Assembly: GCF_002368195.1 (NCBI RefSeq)
Contig: NZ_AP018178.1
Span: forward strand, 977,738-1,041,737
From: Calothrix sp. NIES-2100
GTDB taxonomy: Bacteria > Cyanobacteriota > Cyanobacteriia > Cyanobacteriales > Nostocaceae
Length of the DNA: 64,000 bases
Reading direction: 5' to 3'
Shown piece after piece: positions 51,601-59,590 of this stretch. The position numbers were made by a program, and so were the translations under genes. Position 1 is the stretch's first letter. Each line of letters begins with the position of its first letter. The notes under the pieces are model-generated. The model saw nothing but the letters and a program-made list of their open reading frames with translations, had not been told where the DNA came from and did no database searches.

Positions 51601-52005
51601 ATGACAGAAAACACAAACAACTTTAAAGAAGCACAAGTAGGCATCATCAACATTGACACCGAAGTCAAAGGCAACGCCAGTCAGTCAGTCGGTAACTTAA
51701 CTCAAACAAGCGGCGCAAACATTAACGAAATTCTGCAACTAATCGGCAACCTGCGCCAAACTGCCGCCCAATTCCCACCTGAAATCCGCGACGACATCAT
51801 TATTGATATTGATGATGTAGAAGTAGAAATTCAAAAGCCAGAAAAAGAACGCAATATACCCAAACTCAGAAAGCGTCTACTAGCTTTACTAACTGCTGCT
51901 AGTGTAGCTGCTGCACCAATCGCAGGTATGACAGATTTTGCCAACAATGTGATGGAAATAGGAAGCAAATTAAACATCGAACTAAAGCTTCCCCCTGTTA
52001 AATAG
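48601..52005 (+). CDS. LRR-Roc-COR (ROCO) GTPase protein with C-terminal extension
   Basis: Protein of 1134 residues. About 19 leucine-rich repeats of exactly 23 residues (ITEIPEAIAKLTNLTQL type, residues 30-461) lead to a Roc GTPase with P-loop GQGSVGKT at 505-512, DFGGQE at 553-558 and GNKKDEQ. A COR domain follows (NWVTEGIYTLL, about 640-990). The last 140 residues (FKEAQVGIINID, NLRQTAAQFPPEIRDD, EKERNIPKLRKRLLALL, AAPIAGMTDFANNVMEIG) form an amphipathic module that I know as the tail of various cyanobacterial signalling or conflict proteins. The LRR units are nearly identical as DNA and most contain GCGATCGC. It is a single gene with repeat arrays on both sides. Confidence 0.92.
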   Translation: MTQDELLLLINRAAAEGWRKLDLSGQKLTEIPEAIAKLTNLTQLYLSYNPITEIPEAIAKLTNLTQLILSYNQITEIPEAIAKLTNLTQLILRYNQITEIPEAIAKLTNLTQLILNDNQITEIPEAIANLTNLTELNLSNNQITEIPEAIANLTNLTRLYLSSNQITEIPEAIANLTNLTRLNLSNNQITEIPEAIANLTNLTQLNLSNNQITEIPEAIAKLTNLTELDLSNNQITEIPEAIAKLTNLTELDLSNNQITEIPEAIAKLTNLTELDLCNNQITEIPEALAKLTNLTLLDLSYNQITQIPEAIAKLTNLTQLYLRNNQITQIPEALAKLTNLTQLILNDNQITEIPEALAKLTNLTQLILNNNQITEIPEAIAKLTNLTQLILFSNQITQIPEVIAKLTNLTQLHLSYNKITQIPEAIAKLTNLTQLHLSYNQITQIPEAIAKLTNLTQLHLSGNSITNIPLEILNSKDAKEILNYLRQISISETRPLHEAKLLLVGQGSVGKTSLIERLIRNKYDKNQPQTDGLNVETWNVQVNSKDIRLNVWDFGGQEIYHATHQFFLTKRSLYLLVCNCRTSEEENRIEYWLKLIESFGGKSPVIIVGNKKDEQPLDINRKALREKYPNIQAIIETSCQENIGIDELRAAIFQQIANLKEVYDLLPLSWFEVKQKLESMTEDFISYNRYIGICHENKIPEEQNQDQLIDLLHRLGLVLNFREHTILKDTNVLKPNWVTEGIYTLLSDENLKTKTKGIFTPADLTRILNPKRYPTQRHGYLIELMKKFELCFALECQPPQFLIAGLLPKDQPDETELEGETLEFQYHYKVLPESIISRFIVITHEKIHNQIYWRSGVMLQYQEHNEIYNIARIKADPEDKKIFITISGRKETRRLFLGILRDVFNKIHKSLPNLEITEWVPVPNHPKHPPLDYQELLGLERMRVVEYPIGKLNININIRQLLDGYESLESRQNIQKVDSESGFTIVNQIYNNNHQGDFKPMTENTNNFKEAQVGIINIDTEVKGNASQSVGNLTQTSGANINEILQLIGNLRQTAAQFPPEIRDDIIIDIDDVEVEIQKPEKERNIPKLRKRLLALLTAASVAAAPIAGMTDFANNVMEIGSKLNIELKLPPVK
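48688..49985 (+). repeat. 69-bp direct repeats coding the LRRs
   Basis: About 19 units of 69 bp, each with CCAGAGGCGATCGC followed by AAATTAACCAATCTGACG. Many neighbours differ by one to three bases, pointing to recent expansion or gene conversion. Confidence 0.92.
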
Positions 52006-52202
52006 ACTTTTCTAACTCCAAGGGCGATAGGAATGGGCAGCTTTTACGGTGCAGGGGAAGGGGGAAAGGGGAAAAGGGGAAGGGGGAATGGGGAAGGGGG
52101 AAGGCGATGTCTACGACAAGCCGATACAGCGTCTACGCACATGGGAGCGAGTTTGAGTTATTGCCCATTGTAAGCGATCGCATCTGGCGGTAATTTGATT
52201 AC

Positions 52203-52425
52203 ATGAGCTTGTTATATTAAAACATCGACCTGTTATGGCATAACATCAGCTTGTTATATTAAAACATCGACCTGTTATATTAAAACATCGCCTTGTTATG
52301 GCATAACATCGGCTTGTTATATTAATACGTCGCCCTGTTATATTAAAACATCGCCTTGTTATGGCATAACATCGGCTTGTTATATTAATACATCGACCTG
52401 TTATGCCATAACATCGATATTGAAA
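52203..52425. repeat. 21-bp repeat array downstream of the ROCO gene
   Basis: About ten units of the types CATCGACCTGTTATGGCATA(A) and CATCGGCTTGTTATATTAAA(A), homologous to the array at 48241-48440. G-rich heptamer-like repeats (GGGGAAGGGG) lie at 52050-52105. Confidence 0.9.
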
Positions 52426-52480
52426 TAATGTTGAATGGCAGCAAGTTAAAATGATATCCAGTTAATCATCTGAAGCGAAG

Positions 52481-52681
52481 ATGAACATAGCAGAATTATT
52501 CCCAACTTTGCGCAATCTGTCTCGTGCAGAAAAATTACAGGTTATGCAGTTTTTAGTTCAAGAACTAGCAGATGAAGAAGCATTATCGCTGCAACCGGGA
52601 GCTACTTACCATGTGTGGTCTGCATTTAATTCTCATGATGCTGCTGTGAAGTTAGCCGTACTGCTGGAAGAAGACAGATAA
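52481..52681 (+). CDS. Small hypothetical protein (66 aa), antitoxin-like
   Basis: Starts MNIAELFPTLRNLSRAEKLQ, a helix-rich N-terminus with a pattern like small addiction-module or antitoxin proteins, and ends in a variable acidic tail (AVKLAVLLEEDR). Such short ORFs are common and multicopy in cyanobacteria. No toxin gene follows, so it is an orphan here. A GAAGCGAAG stretch precedes the ATG. Confidence 0.55.
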   Translation: MNIAELFPTLRNLSRAEKLQVMQFLVQELADEEALSLQPGATYHVWSAFNSHDAAVKLAVLLEEDR

Positions 52682-52794
52682 GCAAACGATGATTAACGCT
52701 CAAAGTTGCATTAACAATGCGTTGACTTACAATGGGTAGACGCTGTATCGGCTTGTTGTAGACATCGCATTCCATCGCAATGGGCGGGGAGACC

Positions 52795-52986
52795 CATTGG
52801 TGTCAACTTAAGTCAAAACGCTTATTCCACAGGCATTTTACCCCACCCCTCGATCCCCTCCCCGTAAACTCTGAGGGGACGTTTTGCGTCAGCAAAACTG
52901 GGGTGGGGTAGCGCGGATCTTGGTGGTACGTGATTTTGTATCAAATCATATCCAGGCAAGGGTTTCACGTTAAGTTGACACCAATG
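52795..52986. mobile_element. 192-bp MITE, family A, copy 3 (inverted)
   Basis: Reverse orientation relative to the copies at 837 and 6643. Begins CATTGGTGTCAACTTAAG and ends TTAAGTTGACACCAATG, flanked by a perfect 9-bp duplication GGGGAGACC (52786-52794, 52987-52995). The flanks GGGC...CCGCCCCTACA show insertion into the middle of a GGGCGGGG-type palindrome. Confidence 0.9.
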
Positions 52987-53094
52987 GGGGAGACCCCGCC
53001 CCTACAGATCATGTTTTGGGAATGGGTAGACGCTGTATCGGTTTGTCGTAGAGATTGCAAAATCAACAACTGTTAATACTCTTAAAAGAGTCAT

Positions 53095-53170
53095 TTGTCA
53101 AAAAGGCACTCTTGCAATAGTCATTTGTCAATAACTCATGCCCAATGCCCAATGCCCAATGCCCAATGCC
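53095..53170. repeat. TCATTTGTCA and CCCAATG heptamer repeats
   Basis: Two TTGTCA-type motifs then about five CCCAATG heptamers, ending at the 3' end of the hydrolase gene. Confidence 0.7.
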
Positions 53171-53174
53171 CTTT

Positions 53175-54518
53175 TTACTTCTTCGCCAAGCGTTGCAAAA
53201 ACTGTGCTACTTCTTTACGCGGTTCCCGATTTAGTTTTAACTCAATTAAAGTAGTGGTAAACGGCCAGAAAAGCTTGACTTTGCAATCCCGTAGCAGGGA
53301 TGATATATTCATTTGCGCATCCCATTCCCCAGAAGAACTATTGACTCCTAAGTAATCGATTAACTGCGATCCTGATGAAGCAATGACGCGAATCGCCAAA
53401 TTTTGCAACATTGTTTCCTGCAAATTATGCGGATTCAAAATTCCATCTAGCTTGACGTAGAAACAGCGCAGGCTTTTGTCGCTACTATATGTATGCACAT
53501 CTACACCAAAATTTTCAATGGCGCTAAATTCACCATTCGCTTCAGTAAACACCTGAATATGGTAGTCAGGGATAGGATCATCACGTTCATCGACTACACG
53601 GACAACAAATTGTTGCCAAGGAGTAATATTCTTGGGTGTGAGTTTCTCGCTAGTTTTTGTATACCAATCTTGAATGTTATTTTCCGAGGAGAATTGCAGC
53701 GCTTCACAAACTGCATCTACAAGTTCTTTGCTAGGATTGCTCATAATCGTGTTGTGGTTCAATCCCTTGACTAATACTGTCGGTGCAATCCCGCCATTGC
53801 TGGAACCATCAAAATCAATCCGTTGTCCCTGTTGCGGCTGCTTCGTTAAATCCAGGACTATCTTGCGAGTATTTAAAGCACAACTAGCCCAGCGCACAGT
53901 ACCATCAGTTCCCGGATCGCTGATAAATCTAGCTATACCACTATATGGTTCTGTACCACAAAAAGTAAACGCATAAGGCGTGTCAGTGTGGGTTCCATAG
54001 AAAGTTTCACTACCTAATAAATCTTTATGTGCTAAATCCCAAGTGAACTTACTACCTAATTCCAAACCATCAAGTACTAAATCTCCCGCTTCCAGAAAAT
54101 CAGGGCCAAATTCTTTATTTCCCTTAAACATTGCACCTAGCCAACTGCGTCCTTTATGGGCTAAGGGAGAACCAAAAGTAGCAGGCGCTAGTCCAATTAA
54201 GTGCTTGAGCCGATTGCGTCGCTGATTAGAGTATGCTGTTAACCAAGAACGAATTACCAGCATCCCAGTTGAATGAACGATCGCATCAAATTCTTCATCC
54301 TCAGCTAAACCACCATCTATAGATAATGCGCGATTGAAGCCTTCAGCGATATCTTTGATTGTGACTTCGTTAGTTAGCGTTACATAACTACAAATATGGA
54401 TAGTCGAAACATCATATCCCCGCGCTTCTAGCCTTTGTTCCCAGACTTTAAAAGATTCGCCGGAAGCAGAGTAACCGTGAATCAGAACAATTGGGTTTCT
54501 TTTGGGACTACTGAGCAT
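53175..54518 (-). CDS. Alpha/beta hydrolase (lipase/esterase-like)
   Basis: 447 residues. The N-terminal alpha/beta-hydrolase domain has NPIVLIHGYSASGESF (oxyanion loop HGYSA) and the nucleophile elbow IVHSTGMLVI (H-S-T-G). A later GLNHNTIMSN could hold the catalytic His. The last 150 residues (TPWQQFVVRVVDERDDPIPDYHIQV) look like a beta-sandwich accessory domain. No signal peptide. Relatives are triacylglycerol lipase or PHB-depolymerase-like, and the substrate is unknown. The gene stands alone, divergent from the xanthine dehydrogenase genes. Confidence 0.82.
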   Translation of the reverse strand: MLSSPKRNPIVLIHGYSASGESFKVWEQRLEARGYDVSTIHICSYVTLTNEVTIKDIAEGFNRALSIDGGLAEDEEFDAIVHSTGMLVIRSWLTAYSNQRRNRLKHLIGLAPATFGSPLAHKGRSWLGAMFKGNKEFGPDFLEAGDLVLDGLELGSKFTWDLAHKDLLGSETFYGTHTDTPYAFTFCGTEPYSGIARFISDPGTDGTVRWASCALNTRKIVLDLTKQPQQGQRIDFDGSSNGGIAPTVLVKGLNHNTIMSNPSKELVDAVCEALQFSSENNIQDWYTKTSEKLTPKNITPWQQFVVRVVDERDDPIPDYHIQVFTEANGEFSAIENFGVDVHTYSSDKSLRCFYVKLDGILNPHNLQETMLQNLAIRVIASSGSQLIDYLGVNSSSGEWDAQMNISSLLRDCKVKLFWPFTTTLIELKLNREPRKEVAQFLQRLAKK

Positions 54519-54624
54519 ATAATTTTCTCAGGTAATGTGGCAACAAGTAACAGCAACTTTACGCAAAGGCATATTATCTCAGGTTTCATTTGTAACTTGT
54601 CTTTAACTTTGAAAAACTTAGTCA

Positions 54625-54657
54625 AGATCCCCGACTTCTTCAAGAAGTCGGGGATCT
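54625..54657. repeat. Perfect 33-bp palindrome, solo ends of the composite repeat
   Basis: AGATCCCCGACTTCTT and AAGAAGTCGGGGATCT flank a single C. It equals the two termini of the elements at 11480-11913 and 47963-48230 joined without their interior. It lies between divergent genes. Confidence 0.85.
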
Positions 54658-54773
54658 GCGAAGATGTGATTGCATAAAATAAATATTTTTCTTGCTATAG
54701 TCAGCAGTCAGTTACTTTGAAACCAATGACAACTGACAACTGACAACTGACAACTGACAACTAACAACTGACT

Positions 54774-55565
54774 ATGGATTTGCCGAATATTCAAACTTAT
54801 TTACGTCCCGAACACCTGGAAAATCTCACTACATGGGGTAATGATTGGGCTTGGTTAGCGGGTGGAACATGGCTATTTTCCGAACCACAACCACATCTCC
54901 AAGTACTAGTAGATATCCAACAGTTAGGATGGTCAGAAATTGAAATTGCCGGAGATAATTTAATTATTGGCGCTACTTGTCCTTTAATTAAATTATTAGA
55001 ATATCCTTGGTTAGCAGAATGGACAGCAATTACAGGTTTAAAAGCTGCTGTTGCTGCACTAGCCGCGTCATCAAAAGTAATTAACGTTGCGACTGTTGGC
55101 GGCAATATTTGTTTAGCTTTATCAGTAGGAACTTTAGCACCTTTCATGGTGGCTTTAAATGCCAGTTACGAAATTTGTAATTTACAGGGAGAGTTATATC
55201 AAGTTGCAGCCAAAGATTTTCAAATTGGTTCGCGTCAGACAATTTTACAACCAGGAGAAATCCTCAAGCGGGTTTTAATTCCCTTGTCTCATTTAACATG
55301 GCAAGTCAATTATCAACGCTTGAGTATAGCAGCTACCGATCCAGCTTTAGCAATTGTTGTCACTGCCCAACATCAGCAACAAGTGCGTTGTGTAATTGCC
55401 GCGAGTGTGACTGCACCGCGTCTTTTGGAGTTTGAAAATAGAGAAACTTTAGCGAGGGAATATATCACATCTCTCGCCAAGGAAAATTTTATCGATGATG
55501 GGCGGGCAAGTGCAAATTATCGCCGAGAAATTACAGCAGTTTTAATTCAGCGAACAATACATTAA
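54774..55565 (+). CDS. Xanthine-dehydrogenase-family FAD-binding subunit (CoxM-like)
   Basis: 263 residues. The PCMH-type FAD domain is recognised by AWLAGGTWLFSEPQPH, LVDIQQLGW, the ATCPLIKLLEYP segment and the FAD loop ATVGGNICLALSVG. A short C-terminal CO-dehydrogenase flavoprotein domain follows (NYQRLSIAATDPALAIVVTA). It should pass electrons between the iron-sulfur/molybdenum subunit coded at 56312 and an acceptor. The ATG directly follows an ACAACTG heptamer tract. A toxin-antitoxin pair on the other strand separates it from its partner gene. Confidence 0.9.
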   Translation: MDLPNIQTYLRPEHLENLTTWGNDWAWLAGGTWLFSEPQPHLQVLVDIQQLGWSEIEIAGDNLIIGATCPLIKLLEYPWLAEWTAITGLKAAVAALAASSKVINVATVGGNICLALSVGTLAPFMVALNASYEICNLQGELYQVAAKDFQIGSRQTILQPGEILKRVLIPLSHLTWQVNYQRLSIAATDPALAIVVTAQHQQQVRCVIAASVTAPRLLEFENRETLAREYITSLAKENFIDDGRASANYRREITAVLIQRTIH

Positions 55566-55606
55566 ACAATTCGCTATTCGCAATAACGATTGAATTATAA
55601 ACTTTA

Positions 55607-55873
55607 TCAGCTTTTATATTTATAAACATCGCTACGATTTTCTATTCGCACAATAGTTATTGAAAATGCATCGTCAAAAACATTGTATAAAACCCTGTAA
55701 TCGCCTACTCGAATACGATAACCGTTTTCTTTTCCTTTGAGTTTTTTGACTCCATCTGGACGCGGTTGTATAGCCAAGTCATTAATCCTTGCTTGTATGC
55801 GTAGTCGAAGTTCTGGAGGCAATTTATTAATTTGTTTTAATGCACCTTTTGACAAATTAACTTCGTAACTCAC
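55607..55873 (-). CDS. RelE/ParE-family toxin
   Basis: 88 residues with the family core: SKGALKQINKLPPELRLRIQ, LAIQPRPDGVKKLKG, YRIRVGDYRVLYNVFDD and a C-terminal RIENRSDVYK. RelE members cut ribosome-bound mRNA and ParE members poison gyrase; the arginine-rich YRIRVGDYR favours an RNase. Begins with GTG, which overlaps the antitoxin stop (GTGA), the usual translationally coupled arrangement with the antitoxin first. Confidence 0.92.
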   Translation of the reverse strand: MSYEVNLSKGALKQINKLPPELRLRIQARINDLAIQPRPDGVKKLKGKENGYRIRVGDYRVLYNVFDDAFSITIVRIENRSDVYKYKS

Positions 55874-56106
55874 GCAACATCCTTTTTGATTTCTTGCATT
55901 TCTTTCTTAACTTCTTCCCAAGATACTGTCCCGTTAATTCGTATATCTTCCATACCTTCATCGTAAGCTTTTAAATCAGCTTCTTCTTCTTCTTCTTCAA
56001 TTCTTTTAAGTAATGCGTGAATTTCATCTAAAGTACTGTCGTAAGCTTGGTTTAACAGTACGTTGATAGCATCAATTATTTCTTGTCTTTCGCGTTCTGT
56101 TTTCAT
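55870..56106 (-). CDS. Antitoxin partner of the RelE/ParE toxin
   Basis: 78 residues, acidic and helical (LLKRIEEEEEEADLKAYDEG), with a tail (VSWEEVKKEMQEI) of the type that wraps around RelE toxins. The N-terminal half (RERQEIIDAINVLLNQAYD) is likely the dimerisation or DNA-binding part that represses the operon. It is the first gene of the pair, and the ATG lies about 200 bases from the start of the divergent molybdenum-subunit gene. Confidence 0.85.
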   Translation of the reverse strand: MKTERERQEIIDAINVLLNQAYDSTLDEIHALLKRIEEEEEEADLKAYDEGMEDIRINGTVSWEEVKKEMQEIKKDVA

Positions 56107-56311
56107 GTTTAAACCTCAGCCATTATCACCATTATCGTCACTAAGAGTGATATTATAGCAGTTTTCATAGCTTAATTCGTTTATAAGTAGGGGCACAGCA
56201 CCAGTAAGATTATGGATACCGTCTAGTGAAAATTTCAGTAATTGAAGATAAAATACATAACATTATTTTTGTTGAGTCATAGTTTATGCGTAAAGGTGCA
56301 AGATGTGAAAT

Positions 56312-58912
56312 ATGCTAGATTTTCATGTAAATCATCAACCTCATACAGCAACTTGTCACCCTGGAACTAGCCTATTAAGTTTATTACGCCAATTAGGTTA
56401 TTTTGGAGTGCATCGGGTTTGCGATTCTGGTGATTGTGGTGCTTGTACTGTGTGGGTAAATGACACAGCAATTCACAGTTGTATTTATCCAGCAATGCGA
56501 ATTGACAAGCAATCGATAACTACAATTGAAGGACTTTCGCAAAATGGCGAACTTGCAACAATACAGCAAGCGTTTTTAACAGCGCAAGGTTTTCAATGTG
56601 GTTTCTGCACTCCGGGGATGATTATGAGTGCGGCGAAGTTACCGCAGTTAAAAGAAGATGAATTACGTTTAGCTTTAAAAGGAAATCTCTGTCGCTGTAC
56701 TGGGTATCAAGCAATTATTGCCAGTATCCTGGAATATTACCAACCACAAAATCATCTGAATGTTCATCCCTGTGGAACTGTGGGAGAAAGCATTCCCAAA
56801 CAAGATGGTACTGCAATTGTCACGGGCAAAGCATCCTACACAGCAGATATTTCATTACCAGGGTTACTACATCTTAAAGTACTGCGATCGCCTTACGCTC
56901 ATGCTCGTATCCGCAACATCGATACCGCCACAGCCCAAGCACTCCCCGGTGTAGTGGCGATTTTCACCCATGAAGATGTCAACAGAATAGCTTACACCAC
57001 CGCCGGTCATGCGGAACCAGTGCCCGATCCCCTAGATCATTACCTATTAGATTATAAAGTGAGATTTGTTGGCGATCGCGTGGCGGCTGTGGTTGCAGAA
57101 TCACCCAGCATTGCCGAACAAGCTTGTGAATTAATTACCGTTGATTACGAAATCTTACCCCACATTCTCGACCCAGAATCAGCAATGCAAGATTGTGGTG
57201 TAATCATTCACAATGAACCAGAATCAACCCAAATACCTGATAAAAATCGCAACATTGCTGGACAAATATTTCTCGCATCTGGTGATGTGGAACAGGGATT
57301 TCAAGCCGCAGATTTAATTGTCGAAAATACCTATAATTTACCAGCAGTTCAACATGTCCATTTAGAACCTCACGTTACTGTTAGCTGGTTAGAAGCAGAT
57401 GGGACTTTAGTTGTGCGTTCCAGTACTCAAGTACCATTTCACTGTCAGCGTTTACTCTCCCAATTATTCAACATCCCCAAAGATAAAATCCGCGTTTATA
57501 AAGCCCAAATTGGCGGGGCATTTGGCAATAAACAAGAAATTTTATCAGAAGATTTATGCGCCTTAGCAACCCTAAGAACAGGTAAACCTGTGCAGTGGGA
57601 ATTTACCAGAAAAGAAGAATTCACCGCCACCAATAGCCGCCATGCAATGACAATTAAAATTAAAACTGGCGTGAAAGCAGATGGGAAAATTCTTGCTCAA
57701 GATATGCAAGTAATTGGGAACACAGGCGCTTATGGCAATCATGGACAAACAGTAGTATTTTTATCAGGTTATATACCTTTAGGTTTGTATCGTTGTGCCA
57801 ATAAAAGATTTCAAGGATTCGCCGTTTATACAAATACCATGCCTGGGGGTGCATTTCGCGGTTATGGTGCAACTCAAGGGACTTTTGCAATGGAATGTCA
57901 AATTGATGAAATTGCCCAAAAGCTGAAAATTGACCCTGTAGAAATGCGTCGGCAAAACTTAATTCAAGCCGGAGATATAATTAATTTAGGCAACGCAGAT
58001 AGCCACTTTAACTTAATTGGTAGCTACGCCGTTCCTGAATGTTGGGAAAAAGTTATTCAAGCATTAGGATATGTGCCAAATACACCGCCCATCGTCCAAG
58101 GTTCGCGCCGTCGTGGTGTGGGATTCGCCGTTTCTATGCAAGGCAGTGGTTTATGTAAAATCCACATGGCGAGTGTAAAATTATCACGTTTAACTGATGG
58201 TAAATATGAATTGAGAACAGGTAGCGTTGATGTTGGCACAGGTTCAGATACAACCTTGCGCCAAATAGCCGCAGCAGTATTAAATGTTAGCATTAGCGAT
58301 ATTGATATCATCGCCGGCGATACCCAAGAAACACCTTTTGATGCCGGTTCTTATGCTTCAGCAACGATGTATATTTCTGGACAAGCTGTGAAACTAGCAG
58401 CCCAAAAACTACTTTCCTCAAGTGAAAGTAGCGTTGAAGTTATTTATACAGCAGATGAATCAACATTAACCTTCGCCGTCCAAGGAGTAGAAGTAGAAGT
58501 TGATACCCAAACCGGCAAAGTGCAAATTTTACGCTGCGTCCAAGCAATAGATTTAGGTAAAGCCATCAATCCGCGCATCTGCTACGGACAAGCAAGCGGT
58601 GGTATTGCAATGGGAATCGGCTATGCTTTAACGGAAGAATTAATCTTTGATGCACAGGGACAAATTCTCAACCCTACATTGCGCCAGTATCGCATTCCCA
58701 GCGCCGCAGATATGCCACCAATGGAAATAATTTTAGTTGAAGCCGCCGACCCTTACGGGCCATTCGGTGCCAAAGGCGTAGGGGAAATTACCACCAATTG
58801 TACAGCGCCAGCCATCGCCAATGCGATCGCCCACGCCACCGGATGCAGAATTCGCCAACTCCCCATGACACCAGAACGAATTTGGCGACAACTCCACCAC
58901 CCTCAAACCTAA
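56312..58912 (+). CDS. Xanthine-dehydrogenase-family protein, fused 2Fe-2S and molybdopterin subunits
   Basis: 866 residues. The N-terminal iron-sulfur module has cluster ligands C37, C42, C45, C57 and C96, C99, C127, C129 (CGFCTPGM, CRCTGY). The molybdenum-cofactor part follows from about residue 160, with GGAFGNKQEILSED, PGGAFRGYGATQG, and the active-site Glu in FGAKGVGEITTN. Fusion of the small and large subunits without the FAD part leaves the latter to the gene at 54774. Between SGQAVKLAAQKL and FAVQGVEVEVD only about 25 residues remain, shorter than I expect for the family. Substrate may be a purine or aldehyde; purine fits the nearby BMP transporter. Confidence 0.9.
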   Translation: MLDFHVNHQPHTATCHPGTSLLSLLRQLGYFGVHRVCDSGDCGACTVWVNDTAIHSCIYPAMRIDKQSITTIEGLSQNGELATIQQAFLTAQGFQCGFCTPGMIMSAAKLPQLKEDELRLALKGNLCRCTGYQAIIASILEYYQPQNHLNVHPCGTVGESIPKQDGTAIVTGKASYTADISLPGLLHLKVLRSPYAHARIRNIDTATAQALPGVVAIFTHEDVNRIAYTTAGHAEPVPDPLDHYLLDYKVRFVGDRVAAVVAESPSIAEQACELITVDYEILPHILDPESAMQDCGVIIHNEPESTQIPDKNRNIAGQIFLASGDVEQGFQAADLIVENTYNLPAVQHVHLEPHVTVSWLEADGTLVVRSSTQVPFHCQRLLSQLFNIPKDKIRVYKAQIGGAFGNKQEILSEDLCALATLRTGKPVQWEFTRKEEFTATNSRHAMTIKIKTGVKADGKILAQDMQVIGNTGAYGNHGQTVVFLSGYIPLGLYRCANKRFQGFAVYTNTMPGGAFRGYGATQGTFAMECQIDEIAQKLKIDPVEMRRQNLIQAGDIINLGNADSHFNLIGSYAVPECWEKVIQALGYVPNTPPIVQGSRRRGVGFAVSMQGSGLCKIHMASVKLSRLTDGKYELRTGSVDVGTGSDTTLRQIAAAVLNVSISDIDIIAGDTQETPFDAGSYASATMYISGQAVKLAAQKLLSSSESSVEVIYTADESTLTFAVQGVEVEVDTQTGKVQILRCVQAIDLGKAINPRICYGQASGGIAMGIGYALTEELIFDAQGQILNPTLRQYRIPSAADMPPMEIILVEAADPYGPFGAKGVGEITTNCTAPAIANAIAHATGCRIRQLPMTPERIWRQLHHPQT

Positions 58913-58942
58913 CCTGGGATGTGTCAGTGTGCGATCGCAATT

Positions 58943-59590
58943 TTATTGAAAGTGGCGAGATCGTTTTTCGTATTCTATGTCTCCCTTACAGGAACCTGTA
59001 TCATTTCTCAGGGTCATCTTACTACTATCAAGAACAACAACTGTATACTCTGTAGATAAACCTTTAGGTATCAAATCTTCTATTTGTGGTAAATCTTCAA
59101 GTTCCTTGGGATCGATTTGGTTTAAATCAACTTGAATGGCTCCTACTTTGATAAACTTTTTATTCGACTTTAAATCAACAATTTTTTCCACGAGTTTATT
59201 TTGCTCAAGTACCCACTCGCCAGAAGAAACTACATCATAAGTAATTTCCACCTTCTGTTGTTCGTCATCTTCCCCAGATATGATAATTTCCCCCACGAAG
59301 TTTGAACTTTCATTTCTGAGATATTCAGTTGTTCCTCTTACCGTCATCACATAATCTGAGTCAGGACAACTTTCTTGGGAATACCATATACCCAATAGAT
59401 TGTCTTTTTGAGAAGACGATCCCGTAGGAGTTGGGGTTGCAGAAGGAGTAACAGGAGGAGTTGAAACAGTTGGTGAAGGAAATAGTCTCGATGTTAATGA
59501 GTTAGGGTCACAAGATGTTAACCCAGATAGTAGAAACATGGACGCAAAAAACCGAAATATCAGGCTATTCGCTTGGTTGTAATAATTCAT
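58943..59590 (-). CDS. Lipoprotein of unknown function
   Basis: 215 residues with a lipoprotein signal (FFASMFLLSGLTSC) and then a Ser/Thr/Pro-rich spacer. The mature domain (DNLLGIWYSQESCPDSDYVMT ... FVGEIIISGEDD) resembles small beta-barrel or lipocalin-like folds, with a second cysteine pair possible. I do not recognise a family. Convergent with the molybdenum-subunit gene, ending 30 bases from it. Confidence 0.65.
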   Translation of the reverse strand: MNYYNQANSLIFRFFASMFLLSGLTSCDPNSLTSRLFPSPTVSTPPVTPSATPTPTGSSSQKDNLLGIWYSQESCPDSDYVMTVRGTTEYLRNESSNFVGEIIISGEDDEQQKVEITYDVVSSGEWVLEQNKLVEKIVDLKSNKKFIKVGAIQVDLNQIDPKELEDLPQIEDLIPKGLSTEYTVVVLDSSKMTLRNDTGSCKGDIEYEKRSRHFQ

